A stretch of 64,000 nt of DNA from NCBI RefSeq assembly GCF_000292245.2, contig NZ_ALPT02000005.1:1-64000 (forward strand), in the 5' to 3' direction. Below the pieces are notes generated by a model, which did not search any database, was not told the origin of the DNA, and was given only the letters and a program-made list of their open reading frames with translations. The translations under genes and the position numbers were made by a program. Positions 1 to 8,829 of the stretch are shown here, one piece after another. This DNA is from Alkalihalobacillus alcalophilus ATCC 27647 = CGMCC 1.3604. Lineage in GTDB: Bacteria; Bacillota; Bacilli; Bacillales; Bacillaceae_D. The stretch's first letter is position 1. Each line of letters opens with the position of its first letter.

Positions 1-400
1 CTGCTCGGCTTTTTCATTACCTATCTCAAGTTTTTCGCACTCTAATTTGACCTGCTCGGCTTTTTCTATTACTTATCCCAAGTTTTCGTACCCTAATTTT
101 ACCTGCTCGGCTTTTTCATTACTTATCTCAAGTTTTTCGCACTCTAATTTGACCTGCTCGGCTTTTTCATTACCTATCCCAAGTTTTTCGTACCCTAATT
201 CGCTCACCTCTCCATTTTCATTACTTATCCCAAGTTTTTCGCACTCTAATCCGCTCACCTCTCCATTTTCATTACCTATCCCGAGTTTTTCGCACTCTTA
301 TCTCCACACCACAATATTTTCATTACCTATCCCAAATTTTCACACCCCAATTTCCGCATCACGCAACTTTCATTCCCAATCCGAACTTATAAGCCCTATC
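1..400. repeat. 51-bp tandem repeat array 1 (about 8 units)
   Basis: Head-to-tail units of exactly 51 bp begin at 1, 52, 103, 154, 205, 256 and 307, and an eroded eighth unit fades out near 400. Shared cores are TTTTCATTACYTATC and TTCGCACTCTAATT. Units 1-4 keep the left part CTGCTCGGC, units 5-6 have CACCTCTCCA instead, so the array decays toward its right end. It lies just downstream of the ytxH terminator and may continue past the left edge. Because 51 is a multiple of three, long artificial reading frames run through it. There are no unique spacers, so it is not a CRISPR. Function unknown. Confidence 0.9.
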
Positions 401-418
401 ATACTTTCCTCATCACAC

Positions 419-457
419 AAAAAAGCCCCCTCAAAAGGTCAAATGCTCCCTTTTGAG
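419..457 (-). terminator. Intrinsic terminator of ytxG-ytxH
   Basis: On the minus strand the arms CTCAAAAGG and CCTTTTGAG form a stem that is followed by GGGGGC and a run of six T. It lies about 20 bp past the ytxH stop codon and ends the ytxG-ytxH transcript before the 51-bp array. Confidence 0.8.
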
Positions 458-475
458 AAGGACTTTTCTCATTAT

Positions 476-922
476 TTATTTACTTTTTTCAACTTCTTCA
501 ATTTTGGATTGAATGTCTGCTACTTCTTTTTTAACCTTTTCAGAAATTTCGCCTTCTGCCGACTCAATTTCATTGGCTAAATCACTTGCTAAATCAGAAA
601 CGTCATCTTTGACTGCTTCAGCTTCTTTCCGTACGCTTGAAGCAACATCTCTTACTTTATCTACTACTTGGGAAGACTGTTCAGATACCGTTGAGGCAAT
701 TTCACTTGATTTCTCTTTTGCATACTTTGCCCAGTCATTTCCTTTTTCGTAGGCATTAGTAGCAAATTCATTTGTTTTTTCCTTAGCCGCATGGGCCTGC
801 TCTGAAATATCGTGACGTAATTCTTTACCTGATTTAGGAGCTAGTAGTAAGGCGGCTGAAGCACCTACAATTCCTCCAATTAAAGATCCGATTAAAAAGT
901 CTTTTGTATTCATTTCTGCCAT
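476..922 (-). CDS. ytxH: YtxH-family general stress protein
   Basis: 148 aa. The N-terminus is typical of the YtxH family: a short glycine/alanine-rich membrane-associated segment (about residues 8-30, FLIGSLIGGIVGASAALLLA) followed by the conserved APKSGKELR stretch. The rest is a charged, probably coiled-coil region rich in Lys, Glu, Ala and Ser (about 35-148), reminiscent of LEA/apolipoprotein-like stress proteins. An AAGGAGG SD lies 8 nt before ATG. It is the second gene after ytxG, 13 bp apart, and is followed by a terminator. In B. subtilis the homologue belongs to the sigma-B general stress regulon; the sigma-B-like promoter upstream of ytxG suggests the same here. Molecular role unknown. 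Confidence 0.88.
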   Translation of the reverse strand: MAEMNTKDFLIGSLIGGIVGASAALLLAPKSGKELRHDISEQAHAAKEKTNEFATNAYEKGNDWAKYAKEKSSEIASTVSEQSSQVVDKVRDVASSVRKEAEAVKDDVSDLASDLANEIESAEGEISEKVKKEVADIQSKIEEVEKSK

Positions 923-935
923 GATTATTTCCTCC

Positions 936-1364
936 TTAAATGTTATCTTTCTCTTTTTTTCTTGCTTTTAATTTTTCATAAAAATCGATGGCAACTTGCC
1001 CCCATTGAACCACTTGTGCAATTTGTTCTGATTGTTGATTTGTTTTAGTGACAATGGTATTTGAGACATGCTGGATCGATTGATTAACCTGTTGGAAAGA
1101 ACTACCTAAGTCTTTGACTGAAGCAAAGACTGGATCAAGGGATTCTGATTTTTGTTGGATATCATCTGCTAATCTATTGGTTCGATTTAGCAGTTGTTCC
1201 GTTTCTTTAGTAATCCCATTCATTTGCTTTTCCACACTTGCCATTGTGGTAGCAACGTGCTCTAATGTTTTATTAGCAGACTTTAATGTTTTTATTAGAT
1301 AAATGACCAAAATAGCAAATGCGACTGCTATGATTAGGGCACTTATGTATACTAATGCGATCAA
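936..1364 (-). CDS. ytxG: DUF948 family protein YtxG, membrane-anchored
   Basis: 142 aa. One N-terminal membrane helix (about residues 2-25) is followed by a long hydrophilic, probably coiled-coil region (about 28-125) and a Lys/Arg-rich tail, which is the DUF948 layout. The start is TTG, chosen because AGAAGGGGGTG lies 6-10 nt upstream. ytxH follows 13 bp downstream, so the two genes are one transcription unit. Like the B. subtilis homologue it is probably a general stress gene; a sigma-B-type promoter lies about 30 bp upstream. The topology suggests a single-pass membrane protein with a cytoplasmic coiled coil, but no enzymatic motif is visible. Confidence 0.85.
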   Translation of the reverse strand: MIALVYISALIIAVAFAILVIYLIKTLKSANKTLEHVATTMASVEKQMNGITKETEQLLNRTNRLADDIQQKSESLDPVFASVKDLGSSFQQVNQSIQHVSNTIVTKTNQQSEQIAQVVQWGQVAIDFYEKLKARKKEKDNI

Positions 1365-1390
1365 GTTTCCACCCCCTTCTAATTAATGTC

Positions 1391-1415
1391 ATTCCCTTAT
1401 TCACAGAAATTAAAC
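1391..1415 (-). promoter_or_regulatory. Sigma-B-type promoter of ytxG-ytxH
   Basis: Read on the minus strand, GTTTAA is followed after 13 nt by GGGAAT, matching the sigma-B -35/-10 consensus (GTTTAA, 12-15 nt, GGGTAT-like). It ends 26 bp before the TTG start of ytxG. B. subtilis ytxGH is a known sigma-B operon, so position and sequence agree. Confidence 0.75.
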
Positions 1416-1582
1416 TTCCCATTTTTATCTTTGTTTAGGCTATTTATTAATTATTCTACTTAAAAAAAGAGAATCCTTCCTTCAAATAGCCGATTTTACA
1501 AAGAATCATATAATTTTCTTAATTATAAAAATGAGTATACTTACCATCCTAACATAACTTAATTTTTGAATCATTGATAAAT

Positions 1583-1614
1583 GTAAAAAGCCGATCTCTT
1601 TTCAGAAATCGGCT
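1583..1614 (-). terminator. Intrinsic terminator of murC
   Basis: Stem AGCCGATTTC/GAGATCGGCT with a short loop, followed on the minus strand by TTTTTA. It begins 13 bp after the murC stop codon. Confidence 0.8.
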
Positions 1615-1626
1615 CCATTATTTTTG

Positions 1627-2923
1627 TTAGTTAATCAAGCTTTCATATGCTTGCTGATATTTTTGAATATCTCCAGCTCCCATAAATAATAACACGCTAT
1701 CTGAAAACGTTCGAAGCTCATCCATCTCATTATCTTTTATTAACTTCGCTCCTGGAATTTTATCTTGCAGATCTTGAATTGATAATTTTCCTGCATTTTC
1801 CCTTGCAGAGCCGAAAATATCACATAAATAAACTTCATCTGCTTTAGATAAAGATTCAGCAAACTCATTTAAAAAGGTTTTTGTCCTTGTAAATGTATGA
1901 GGTTGGAAAATCGCAACAACCTTTTTAGTAGGGTATTTATTTTTGTTGCATTAATCGTCGCTGCAATTTCTGTCGGGTGATGTGCATAATCATCGATCAG
2001 AATTTGGTTCCCAATCACTTTTTCAGTAAAGCGCCTTTTCACACCAGAAAACGTCTTTAAATGTTTCTCTACCGTTTCAGCTGGAATGTTTTCATAATGA
2101 CAAAGAGCAATAACAGCTAAAGCATTTAAGACATTATGGTCACCAAAACCAGGGACTGTAAATGTTCCATATAAATTATTTCTCACGTAAACATCAAAAC
2201 GAATCCCTTCTTCTGTTCTTTCTAAATTTCTTGCTTGAAAATCATTATCTGGATTAAAGCCATAAAAAACAACCGGAACATTGGCATGAATGCCTTGTAA
2301 ATATTCGTCATCTCCACACGCGACAATGGCTTTGTTCACTTGCATCGCCATTTCTTGAAAGGCAGAAAAGACATCATCGACATTTTTGAAATAATCAGGA
2401 TGATCAAAGTCAATATTCGTCATGAGGCAATAATCAGGGTTGTAATTAAGGAAATGACGACGATATTCACATGCTTCAAAAGCAAAATAAGTAGAATCCT
2501 CTGTTCCTTTTCCCGTTCCATCTCCAATTAAATAAGAGGTCGGTAAGCTTGCTCCTAATACGTGAGATAATAAGCCTGTCGTCGATGTTTTTCCATGTGA
2601 TCCTGTAACAGCAATACTTGTGAATTTAGAAATAAAATCACCTAAAAACTGCGGGTAAGGATGAACATTGATTCCAAGCTCTAGTGCTTTTTTTATTTCG
2701 GGATGATCCTCACCATATGCGGCTGAGGCTATTAACGTTTGCCCGTTTTGGATATTTTCAGGATTAAATGGAAGTAATGGGATTCCTTTTTTTCAAGTGG
2801 TACTTGGGTAAAGAAGTTTTTCTCTACGTCTGAACCTTGAACATGTTCATTCATGTCATGTAAAATTTGTGCAAGTGCACTCATTCCAGACCCTTTTATT
2901 CCAATAAAATGATAAGTATTCAT
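1627..2923 (-). pseudogene. murC: UDP-N-acetylmuramate--L-alanine ligase, frame broken twice in this sequence
   Basis: MurC adds L-Ala to UDP-MurNAc with ATP, an essential cytoplasmic step of peptidoglycan synthesis. The start reads [20 protein letters not shown], the P-loop TGSHGKTS is encoded near 2580-2605, and the C-terminus ends [17 protein letters not shown] at 1630. The frame is lost at a T7 run (2787-2793) and again at a T5 run (1940-1944). Adding one base at each restores one continuous frame of 432 aa, the usual MurC length. The middle frame alone gives the long open stretch at 1869-2423. Two homopolymer deletions in an essential gene with otherwise intact protein sequence point to consensus errors, not decay. 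No second murC is visible. Confidence 0.9.
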
Positions 2924-3527
2924 AGTTGGACCTCCAAAATCGTATCATTTAACTATTGTCCAATCAAAAACTTGCTAATTGGTAGCCCTATGTAAGCCAT
3001 CGGTTAATTATAACAAATTCGACTTTGAGCACAAGTCTCTTTTTAAATCGGGCTACCTTGATGAAGTTCATTGGCTTCATTAGACTAATATTTTTCGTTT
3101 ATTTATTAAAAGTAGGGTAGTTAGGAATCATTGATTAACTATCTAGGCTTTCAAAGCTTCATAATAACTCATTATATACGAGATTCATGACATTTGTGCG
3201 TCAATGGAGCCGTCTCGCTTGAGCTTTGCCATTTTGACAAGCTTAGCTCATTAATTAATACCTACTATTCCCTATTTTAAACAATTTCATATCATCAGCA
3301 GAAAATCTTTCCACCAACCATCATATAAAAGCTAGGCACGTTTAACAAGTTACATTCTGATGTCGCCCATATAACAAATGGTAATCTTTCAAAATAGAGA
3401 GAGCAAACTGTCCCAGAAGATCATAAAAATGACCTTGGAACAGCTCAACCGTCTTTTATCCTAATGAAATGAATAGAAGCCCCGATAATACTCGTCTCTT
3501 CTAATCATTTCCAATAACCTATTCCTC
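2924..3527. other. 604-bp spacer without a gene
   Basis: Between murC and sftA. AT-rich, no convincing reading frame on either strand. An imperfect hairpin at about 3408-3444 (CTGTTCCA arm opposite TGGGACAG on the minus strand) may be a weak or relic terminator for sftA; it resembles the GGGCTGTCCCAAAA-type hairpins elsewhere in the window. murC has an SD (GGAGGTCC) just upstream of its ATG, so the spacer probably holds the murC promoter, but I do not see a clear one. Confidence 0.5.
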
Positions 3528-6179
3528 TTATTCAACCCCTGCGATCATTTCCTCTAATTGAATGGCGTCCATTAAAACATGCCTTGGTTTACTTCCTTGT
3601 GCTTCCGATACAACTCCCTTAGCTTCCATCATGTCAATTAACCGAGCCGCTCGATTATAACCAACTCGATAACGACGTTGAATACTAGAAGCGGAGGCTG
3701 AGCCATGCTCAACCACAAAATAACAAGCTTCTTCAAATAATTCATCTTCTTGCTCTAAATGGTGGTCTATCTTTTCTAATTGAGCATTTTCAATTAAATA
3801 ATGTGGCTCACGTTGTTTTTTAACATAATGAATCACATCTTCAATTTCTTCATCAGATACAAAGGTTCCTTGGACACGAATAGGCTTCGGTGTGCCATTT
3901 TCATGAAACAGCATGTCTCCTTTTCCTAACAGTCGTTCCGCACCAGACATATCTAAAATCGTTCTAGAGTCCGTTTGAGAAGAAACGGAGAAAGCGACAC
4001 GTGTTGGAATATTCGCTTTGATTAAACCTGTAATGACATCAACAGAAGGTCGCTGCGTTGCCAGTAATAAATGAATCCCACATGCTCTTGCTTTTTGTGC
4101 AATACGACAAATAGCATCCTCCACTTCCTGTGGCGAAACCATCATTAAATCGGCTAACTCATCAATAACAACCAACATATAAGGTAAAGCCGGTTTTTCC
4201 TTTGATTCAGAGAAGCGCTCATTATAACGCCCTATATCACGGACACCTCGTTGGCTAAATAATTCATAACGTCGTTCCATCTCGGCAACGACCCATTTTA
4301 AAGCAACCGTTGCTTGTTTGGCATCTGTAATAACAGGTGTTACGAGATGAGCTAAACCATTATAAGGAGCTAATTCAACCATTTTGGGATCAATCAGCAT
4401 CAATTTCACTTCATCAGGAGTTGCTTTATAAAGTAAACTCACTAAAATAGAGTTGATACACACACTCTTACCTGAACCTGTTGCTCCGGCCACCATTCCA
4501 TGAGGCATTTTCTTTAAATCAGTGACAATTGGCTGTCCTGATATATCTAAGCCCAATGCTACAGTTAAAGGTGAATCTGGTTGAATAAATTCTTTTCTCC
4601 TTAAAATCTCTCTTAAAAAAACTGGTTTTGACTTCCGATTAGGAACTTCAATTCCAATTGTGTTCTTTCCTGGAATTGGTGCCTCCATTCGAATATCCTT
4701 TGCTGCAAGAGAGAGTTTAATATCATCCGTTAAGCTCGTTACCTTTGTCACTTTTACTCCTCTTGCTGGTTGGATTTCAAACCTTGTCACAGAAGGCCCC
4801 TTTGTCATATGAACCACTTTTGCATCAACATTAAAACTATTTAACGTTTCTTCTAAAATATCAGCTTGTTCTTTTAACCAATCTGAATCATCTTCCGTTT
4901 CAACTGTAGGATATTTAAGCAGTTGAATACTCGGCTTTTCGTATCCTTCTTTTTTTGCTTCTACTTTTTGGCTAGCTACTGTTTCTGCTCCTGATGACTT
5001 CGCTTGTTGGTTTAATTTGCGATTATCGTACGGTAACATCATCACATTAAAAGGTATCTGGGATTTTGTTGAATCTTTTTTGCGTTCCGATTGCGGCTTC
5101 CTTGATTTGATAGGCTCTGTTGGTTCTTTCTTTGCCCTTGTAGGAACAGTTAAATCCTTGCTTTCTTCTACTTGAACGTTTTCTACTATTAGCGATTCTT
5201 CTCCATTAGGAGATGACTCCTGCTTTTCTCGTTCAACTGTCACATTTTGCTCTGATCTTGTTTCACGGTGGACTTCTTCCCTTTCAAAAAAGGAGGACTC
5301 TTGCGCATTTTCTGACTGAAAATGCGCTTCCTCAACAGTAAGCTCGTCCTTTTCATTATTAGAGCCTATTACTTGCTCTTCTTCCTTGATCTTTGGTTCT
5401 TCCACTTTTTCAATTAGATCTGCTGTTGCCGCTATTTCCTTATCTAATAAATCATATTCAGAGTATGGTTCTTCATTTTCCTCTGTCATAACCTCTTCTA
5501 AGCCTTCTTTTTTAGTTAAAGATTCCTTAGTCCAAGACGGTCCCTCTGTTTCTAAATCGGTAGAGAAATCAGGTTCATCTTCAATTGTTAAATGATCATT
5601 TAACGTAAAAGCCTCAACCGGCTCCACTACTTCTTCTTTTTTAACGAACGATTCTTTCACTTGCTCCTTTCTTGTTGGATATGGATTAAATCCATAAACA
5701 GGTGAAGGAACAACTGTTGGTTTAAAATGAGGATTGTTAAACTTCTCCCTTTGTTTCCTATCATCCATTTGTTCTGTTTCTTTTTCACGTGTTTCTTTCA
5801 CTCGCTCTACTTTAGAGGCTGGTCTTCGTTTTGGCTTCGACTGTTGCTTTATGACTGCATCATGCTCTTTCTGTTTTGAAACATTGCTCGTTTTTTGCTG
5901 TAGGGGAGCTTTTACCTTATTCACATTAGCGTCTTCAATTACAGGGAAACGGAACTTCCCAGGTTTAGCATATTGATAGGTCATTTTCGGTTGTATAAAT
6001 TCTTGGTTTGGCTGACTTTGCTCGTTTTTATATGTAGGTCTAGTTCGATTTAATCGGGTTTCCTGAGCACGATTCTCCTTTTCTACTGGATGAGCTTCAT
6101 TCCCTCTCTCACCTTGTATTCCAAAAAAGTACTCACGAAAACGCTCCAACCAAGTTTGAAATGTCGGCATTACACTCAC
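3528..6179 (-). CDS. sftA: DNA translocase SftA (FtsK/SpoIIIE family, soluble)
   Basis: 883 aa. A long low-complexity, Glu/Lys-rich N-terminal half (about 1-400) has no membrane helices, as in SftA and unlike SpoIIIE. The translocase core follows (about 405-780), with Walker A GATGSGKS, Walker B LVVIDELADL and the LLATQRPSVDVITG region. The C-terminal gamma-like winged helix (about 800-870) includes RRYRVGYNRAARLIDMME, which reads KOPS/SRS-type motifs in the family. SftA is septum-associated and clears chromosomal DNA from the closing septum. It sits beside murC as in B. subtilis. The first start is GTG (6179); an ATG three codons on (6170) is equally possible and neither has a strong SD. Confidence 0.92.
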   Translation of the reverse strand: MSVMPTFQTWLERFREYFFGIQGERGNEAHPVEKENRAQETRLNRTRPTYKNEQSQPNQEFIQPKMTYQYAKPGKFRFPVIEDANVNKVKAPLQQKTSNVSKQKEHDAVIKQQSKPKRRPASKVERVKETREKETEQMDDRKQREKFNNPHFKPTVVPSPVYGFNPYPTRKEQVKESFVKKEEVVEPVEAFTLNDHLTIEDEPDFSTDLETEGPSWTKESLTKKEGLEEVMTEENEEPYSEYDLLDKEIAATADLIEKVEEPKIKEEEQVIGSNNEKDELTVEEAHFQSENAQESSFFEREEVHRETRSEQNVTVEREKQESSPNGEESLIVENVQVEESKDLTVPTRAKKEPTEPIKSRKPQSERKKDSTKSQIPFNVMMLPYDNRKLNQQAKSSGAETVASQKVEAKKEGYEKPSIQLLKYPTVETEDDSDWLKEQADILEETLNSFNVDAKVVHMTKGPSVTRFEIQPARGVKVTKVTSLTDDIKLSLAAKDIRMEAPIPGKNTIGIEVPNRKSKPVFLREILRRKEFIQPDSPLTVALGLDISGQPIVTDLKKMPHGMVAGATGSGKSVCINSILVSLLYKATPDEVKLMLIDPKMVELAPYNGLAHLVTPVITDAKQATVALKWVVAEMERRYELFSQRGVRDIGRYNERFSESKEKPALPYMLVVIDELADLMMVSPQEVEDAICRIAQKARACGIHLLLATQRPSVDVITGLIKANIPTRVAFSVSSQTDSRTILDMSGAERLLGKGDMLFHENGTPKPIRVQGTFVSDEEIEDVIHYVKKQREPHYLIENAQLEKIDHHLEQEDELFEEACYFVVEHGSASASSIQRRYRVGYNRAARLIDMMEAKGVVSEAQGSKPRHVLMDAIQLEEMIAGVE

Positions 6180-6216
6180 TCACTTTCTTTTCTAACACTC
6201 AGTCCGAATTGAGTAG

Positions 6217-6242
6217 AAAAAACCACTAGTACTCTAGTGGTT
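6217..6242 (-). terminator. Intrinsic terminator after ytpR
   Basis: Perfect 9-bp stem AACCACTAG/CTAGTGGTT with a 4-nt loop, followed on the minus strand by a T6 run. It separates ytpR from sftA. Confidence 0.85.
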
Positions 6243-6261
6243 AATCACACTTAGCAATCCA

Positions 6262-6870
6262 TTATTGTTCAAAAGGAGATCCGACTACGGCTGACTCATC
6301 TAATACAAGAATTCCTTTTTCTTCTGGTGCATTTGGTAAATTAAGTTCTTTGGCTGAGCAGATCATTCCAGTTGATTCTACTCCTCGTAATTTTGCTTTT
6401 TTTATTTTTAAGCCACTCGGCATCACAGCACCAACGCAAGCGACGACTACTTTTTGACCTGCTTCAACATTTGGTGCCCCACAAACGATTTGTAATGTTT
6501 CTGTACCAATGTTTACTTGACAGACACTAAGCTTGTCTGCATTTTCATGCTTGTCTTTAGACTCCACATATCCAATCACAAATGGGGCCTTTTCTTCAAT
6601 TGTAAGGTCTTTTGAATCAATCTGATTTTCTTTAAAAGCTTTCTCCATCAACGCTTCTAACTGACTATTCCATTCTAATAGACCATTTCCATTAATTGTT
6701 CCATAGTTGCTTGCATTAAAAATATTATAACCTGAAACTTCTTTCGTTTGTTTATGATAAATTCGAACAACATCTCCATGCTTCGAAAAGGCTCTGTCAT
6801 CTAATTGTAAATCATGATTAAAAAGCAGAAGAGTATCTCCTACTCCATTTAAATTGTAAAATGCATTCAT
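6262..6870 (-). CDS. ytpR: YtpR family tRNA-binding-domain protein
   Basis: 202 aa. The N-terminal part (about 1-90) is the DUF4479 domain typical of YtpR. The C-terminal part (about 95-200) is an EMAP/Arc1p-like tRNA-binding OB fold, recognisable from [28 protein letters not shown] and [20 protein letters not shown], the same domain as in the PheRS beta subunit. SD GAGGGAG precedes the ATG. It lies downstream of ytpQ with about 50 bp between and is closed by its own terminator. The precise role is unknown; the domain implies RNA binding. Confidence 0.9.
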   Translation of the reverse strand: MNAFYNLNGVGDTLLLFNHDLQLDDRAFSKHGDVVRIYHKQTKEVSGYNIFNASNYGTINGNGLLEWNSQLEALMEKAFKENQIDSKDLTIEEKAPFVIGYVESKDKHENADKLSVCQVNIGTETLQIVCGAPNVEAGQKVVVACVGAVMPSGLKIKKAKLRGVESTGMICSAKELNLPNAPEEKGILVLDESAVVGSPFEQ

Positions 6871-6920
6871 TTATTATAACTCCCTCTTCTCGAAGTGCTC
6901 TTGTTAAAACCATTTGTTTC

Positions 6921-7757
6921 CTACGACATTATTGTACCATATTTACTTCTTCGTTGATGATGGGTCTTTAGGTTTTTTTGAGCTAAAATAAATGTAGGTT
7001 CAAGTTCCCCATTTTCGTAAAGAAACGGTAATGCAGTAATAGGAATTCGGCCATCTTTAAAAAACTGTAGGGCAATTTGTGCTAGGACATCATAACCCGT
7101 GTCATTTAAAATATCAGCAAAAATAAGAACATCTTGATGGGGAACAGCTAAGGCAAGCTTTCCTTTTACTTTTTGCTCCATTTTATCTAATAATGACTGG
7201 TCTAAGATACGGCTCGCATCATACCCATCTTTTGCACGTAAAAAGTAGAAGGTATTTCCAGCCACCTGGTCTTCATTTATTGGCTGCTCTAAGGAACGGA
7301 TGTTAAATAGAGCCATTTCTTTTATTTTCTCAGGTGATAAAGCGGCTTCGTTTATAGCCTCTTCATTAATTAACGTGTACGACTCGCCTAAATCAAGGGC
7401 ATAATAAATTCTCGTTTCGGCCGTATGTTCATGATAGATTAACTTTATTCCTTCTTTTGTTTCGGTCGGAAAAGAAGTTGAACGAATGACAGGTAATATT
7501 TTCTTTTCATTCCCTCTTAGTTGGACCTGCTGTTTCATCGAGTGAAGACCGATTTCTACATAACGAACCACTTCATCAATCGAGTCAAATTCTCCTCTTT
7601 CCCATTTAGCTAGCAAAGGCTTCAACGCTAATGTCACACCTTTTTTAAGCTGCTTATCCTCCACTCTTAAAGTAGATTCTTTATGATCATATTGAATCGT
7701 CCAATCATCATGAACGAGTTTTTCTTCAATTTGTTTACGAAACTCTCTCATTTCCAT
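6921..7757 (-). CDS. ytpQ: DUF1444 family protein YtpQ
   Basis: 278 aa as read. It begins MEMREFRKQIEEKLVHDDW and matches the YtpQ (DUF1444) family found between ytpP and ytpR in Bacillus; function unknown. The last 17 residues (NLKTHHQRRSKYGTIMS) look out of frame. They follow a T7 run at 6973-6979, and one more base there would give the charged ending KKPKDPSSTKK with a stop at 6943, closer to the expected length. AAGGAGG at 7765-7771 sets the start. Immediately upstream of that SD lies a tandem array of palindromic repeats, and a terminator (8431-8473) separates it from ytpP, unlike the contiguous arrangement in B. subtilis. Confidence 0.85.
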   Translation of the reverse strand: MEMREFRKQIEEKLVHDDWTIQYDHKESTLRVEDKQLKKGVTLALKPLLAKWERGEFDSIDEVVRYVEIGLHSMKQQVQLRGNEKKILPVIRSTSFPTETKEGIKLIYHEHTAETRIYYALDLGESYTLINEEAINEAALSPEKIKEMALFNIRSLEQPINEDQVAGNTFYFLRAKDGYDASRILDQSLLDKMEQKVKGKLALAVPHQDVLIFADILNDTGYDVLAQIALQFFKDGRIPITALPFLYENGELEPTFILAQKNLKTHHQRRSKYGTIMS

Positions 7758-7770
7758 ATAAATACCTCCT

Positions 7771-8298
7771 TGAATATAAAGCGAAGTCCGTTTGGGCAGA
7801 AGCGAGAAAAAATTAGGGACGGCTTTTGAAGACGCTTTTTGTCTTCATAAAGACGAACCGATTTTTCTCGAGCTTCTAACGGACTCAGCTGGATTGAATA
7901 TAAAGCGAAGTCCGTTTGGGCAGAAGCGAGAAAAAATAAGGGACGGCTTTTGAAGACGCTCTTTGTCTTCATAAAGACGAACCGATTTTTCTCGAGCTTC
8001 TAACGGACGCAGCTGGATTGAATATAAAGCGAAGCCTGTTGTTCAGAAGTGAGAAAAAATACTGGGCGGCTTTTGAAGACGCTTTTTGACTTCATAAAGA
8101 CGAACCGATTTTTCTCGAGCTTCTAACGGACGCAGCTGGATTGAATATAAAGCGAAGCCTGTTGTTCAGAAGTGAGAAAAAATACTGGGCGGCTTTTGAA
8201 GACGCTTTTTGACTTCATAAAGACGAACCGATTTTTCTCGAGCTTCTAACAGGCGTAGCTAGATTGAATATAAAGCGAAGTCCGTTTGGGCAGAAGCA
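7771..8298 (-). repeat. Tandem array of ~124-bp palindromic SD-abutting elements (4 copies plus a partial)
   Basis: Copies start at 7771, 7895, 8019 and 8142 (period 124, 124, 123); a fifth begins at 8265 and breaks off at 8298. Each has outer arms (AAGTCCGTTT..CAGAAGCGAGAAAA versus TTTTTCTCGAGCTTCTAACGG) and an inner hairpin (TTTGAAGAC, loop GCTTTTT, GTCTTCATAAA). In copy 4 the arm bases change together from GTCCGTT/AACGGAC to GCCTGTT/AACAGGC; copy 3 is mixed. On the minus strand the array ends directly at the AAGGAGG of ytpQ, so it would form the whole 5' leader of that gene. Related copies lie upstream of three other genes. Confidence 0.9.
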
Positions 8299-8430
8299 AT
8301 TCTACTCAACTTAATAGTGAATATTTGAATTTGTTTCTCTAGCTTCACGTAGCTGGATTTCCGCTTTAGTTTAACATGATTTAAACCTTCTCACCAATTT
8401 CATGTTCTGTTTGTAAATCAAATCCCCATG

Positions 8431-8473
8431 AAAAAAGTCCGTTTATGTCAATAATGACCCAAACGGACTTTTT
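8431..8473. terminator. Bidirectional terminator after ytpP
   Basis: Stem AAAAAAGTCCGTTT/AAACGGACTTTTT, perfect over about 13 bp, with T runs in both directions. It ends ytpP on the minus strand. The stem shares AAGTCCGTTT with the outer arm of the neighbouring repeat family. Confidence 0.85.
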
Positions 8474-8488
8474 GATAATTAGGCTACC

Positions 8489-8815
8489 TTAAACACTCTT
8501 CGCTTCAGCACGTGATAAAAACGCTTCGATTTCTTCTTGGGTTTTTCTGTCTTTACTAACAAAGCGATCGACTTCTTTCCCACCTGCATAGACAAGAAAG
8601 CTCGGAATTCCAAACACTTCTAATTCTCCACATAAATCAATAAATTGATCGCGATCTACATAATAATATGTAAACATTGGAAAATCGGCCTCGATTCTCG
8701 GTAAAATTGGTTCAATGACACGACAATCGGGGCACCAATCTGCCGAAAATAAAAAGACAGCTGCTTCTGATTTGATTATTTCTTGAAATTGCTCGACACT
8801 TTGTAATTTTTCCAT
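8489..8815 (-). CDS. ytpP: Thioredoxin-like protein YtpP
   Basis: 108 aa, a single thioredoxin fold. The redox motif is CPDC in [20 protein letters not shown] (Cys about 28 and 31), and the cis-Pro is in FGIPSFLVY (about 72). Probably a cytoplasmic thiol-disulfide oxidoreductase. SD GGAGG precedes the ATG. Upstream, 14 bp away, is the PTS IIC-like gene on the same strand, so co-transcription is likely; a strong terminator follows. Confidence 0.88.
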   Translation of the reverse strand: MEKLQSVEQFQEIIKSEAAVFLFSADWCPDCRVIEPILPRIEADFPMFTYYYVDRDQFIDLCGELEVFGIPSFLVYAGGKEVDRFVSKDRKTQEEIEAFLSRAEAKSV

Positions 8816-8829
8816 TTAATATTTACCTC

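Noticed and set aside
1..400. CRISPR array
   Set aside because: Units are contiguous 51-bp repeats without unique spacers, and no cas genes are near. The same holds for 34378-34926.
47..580. 177-aa reading frame with repeated SFSHSNLTCSAFSL-type peptide
   Set aside because: It is a by-product of the 51-bp array and then runs antisense into ytxH. No SD; composition is that of a translated non-coding repeat.
1869..2423. Calling a separate truncated ligase gene or a true murC pseudogene
   Set aside because: The three frames join into one normal-length MurC with two single-base corrections in homopolymers; loss of an essential gene is unlikely.
7748..7972. 74-aa frame upstream of ytpQ
   Set aside because: Translation of two copies of the palindromic repeat; the ytpQ SD lies inside it.
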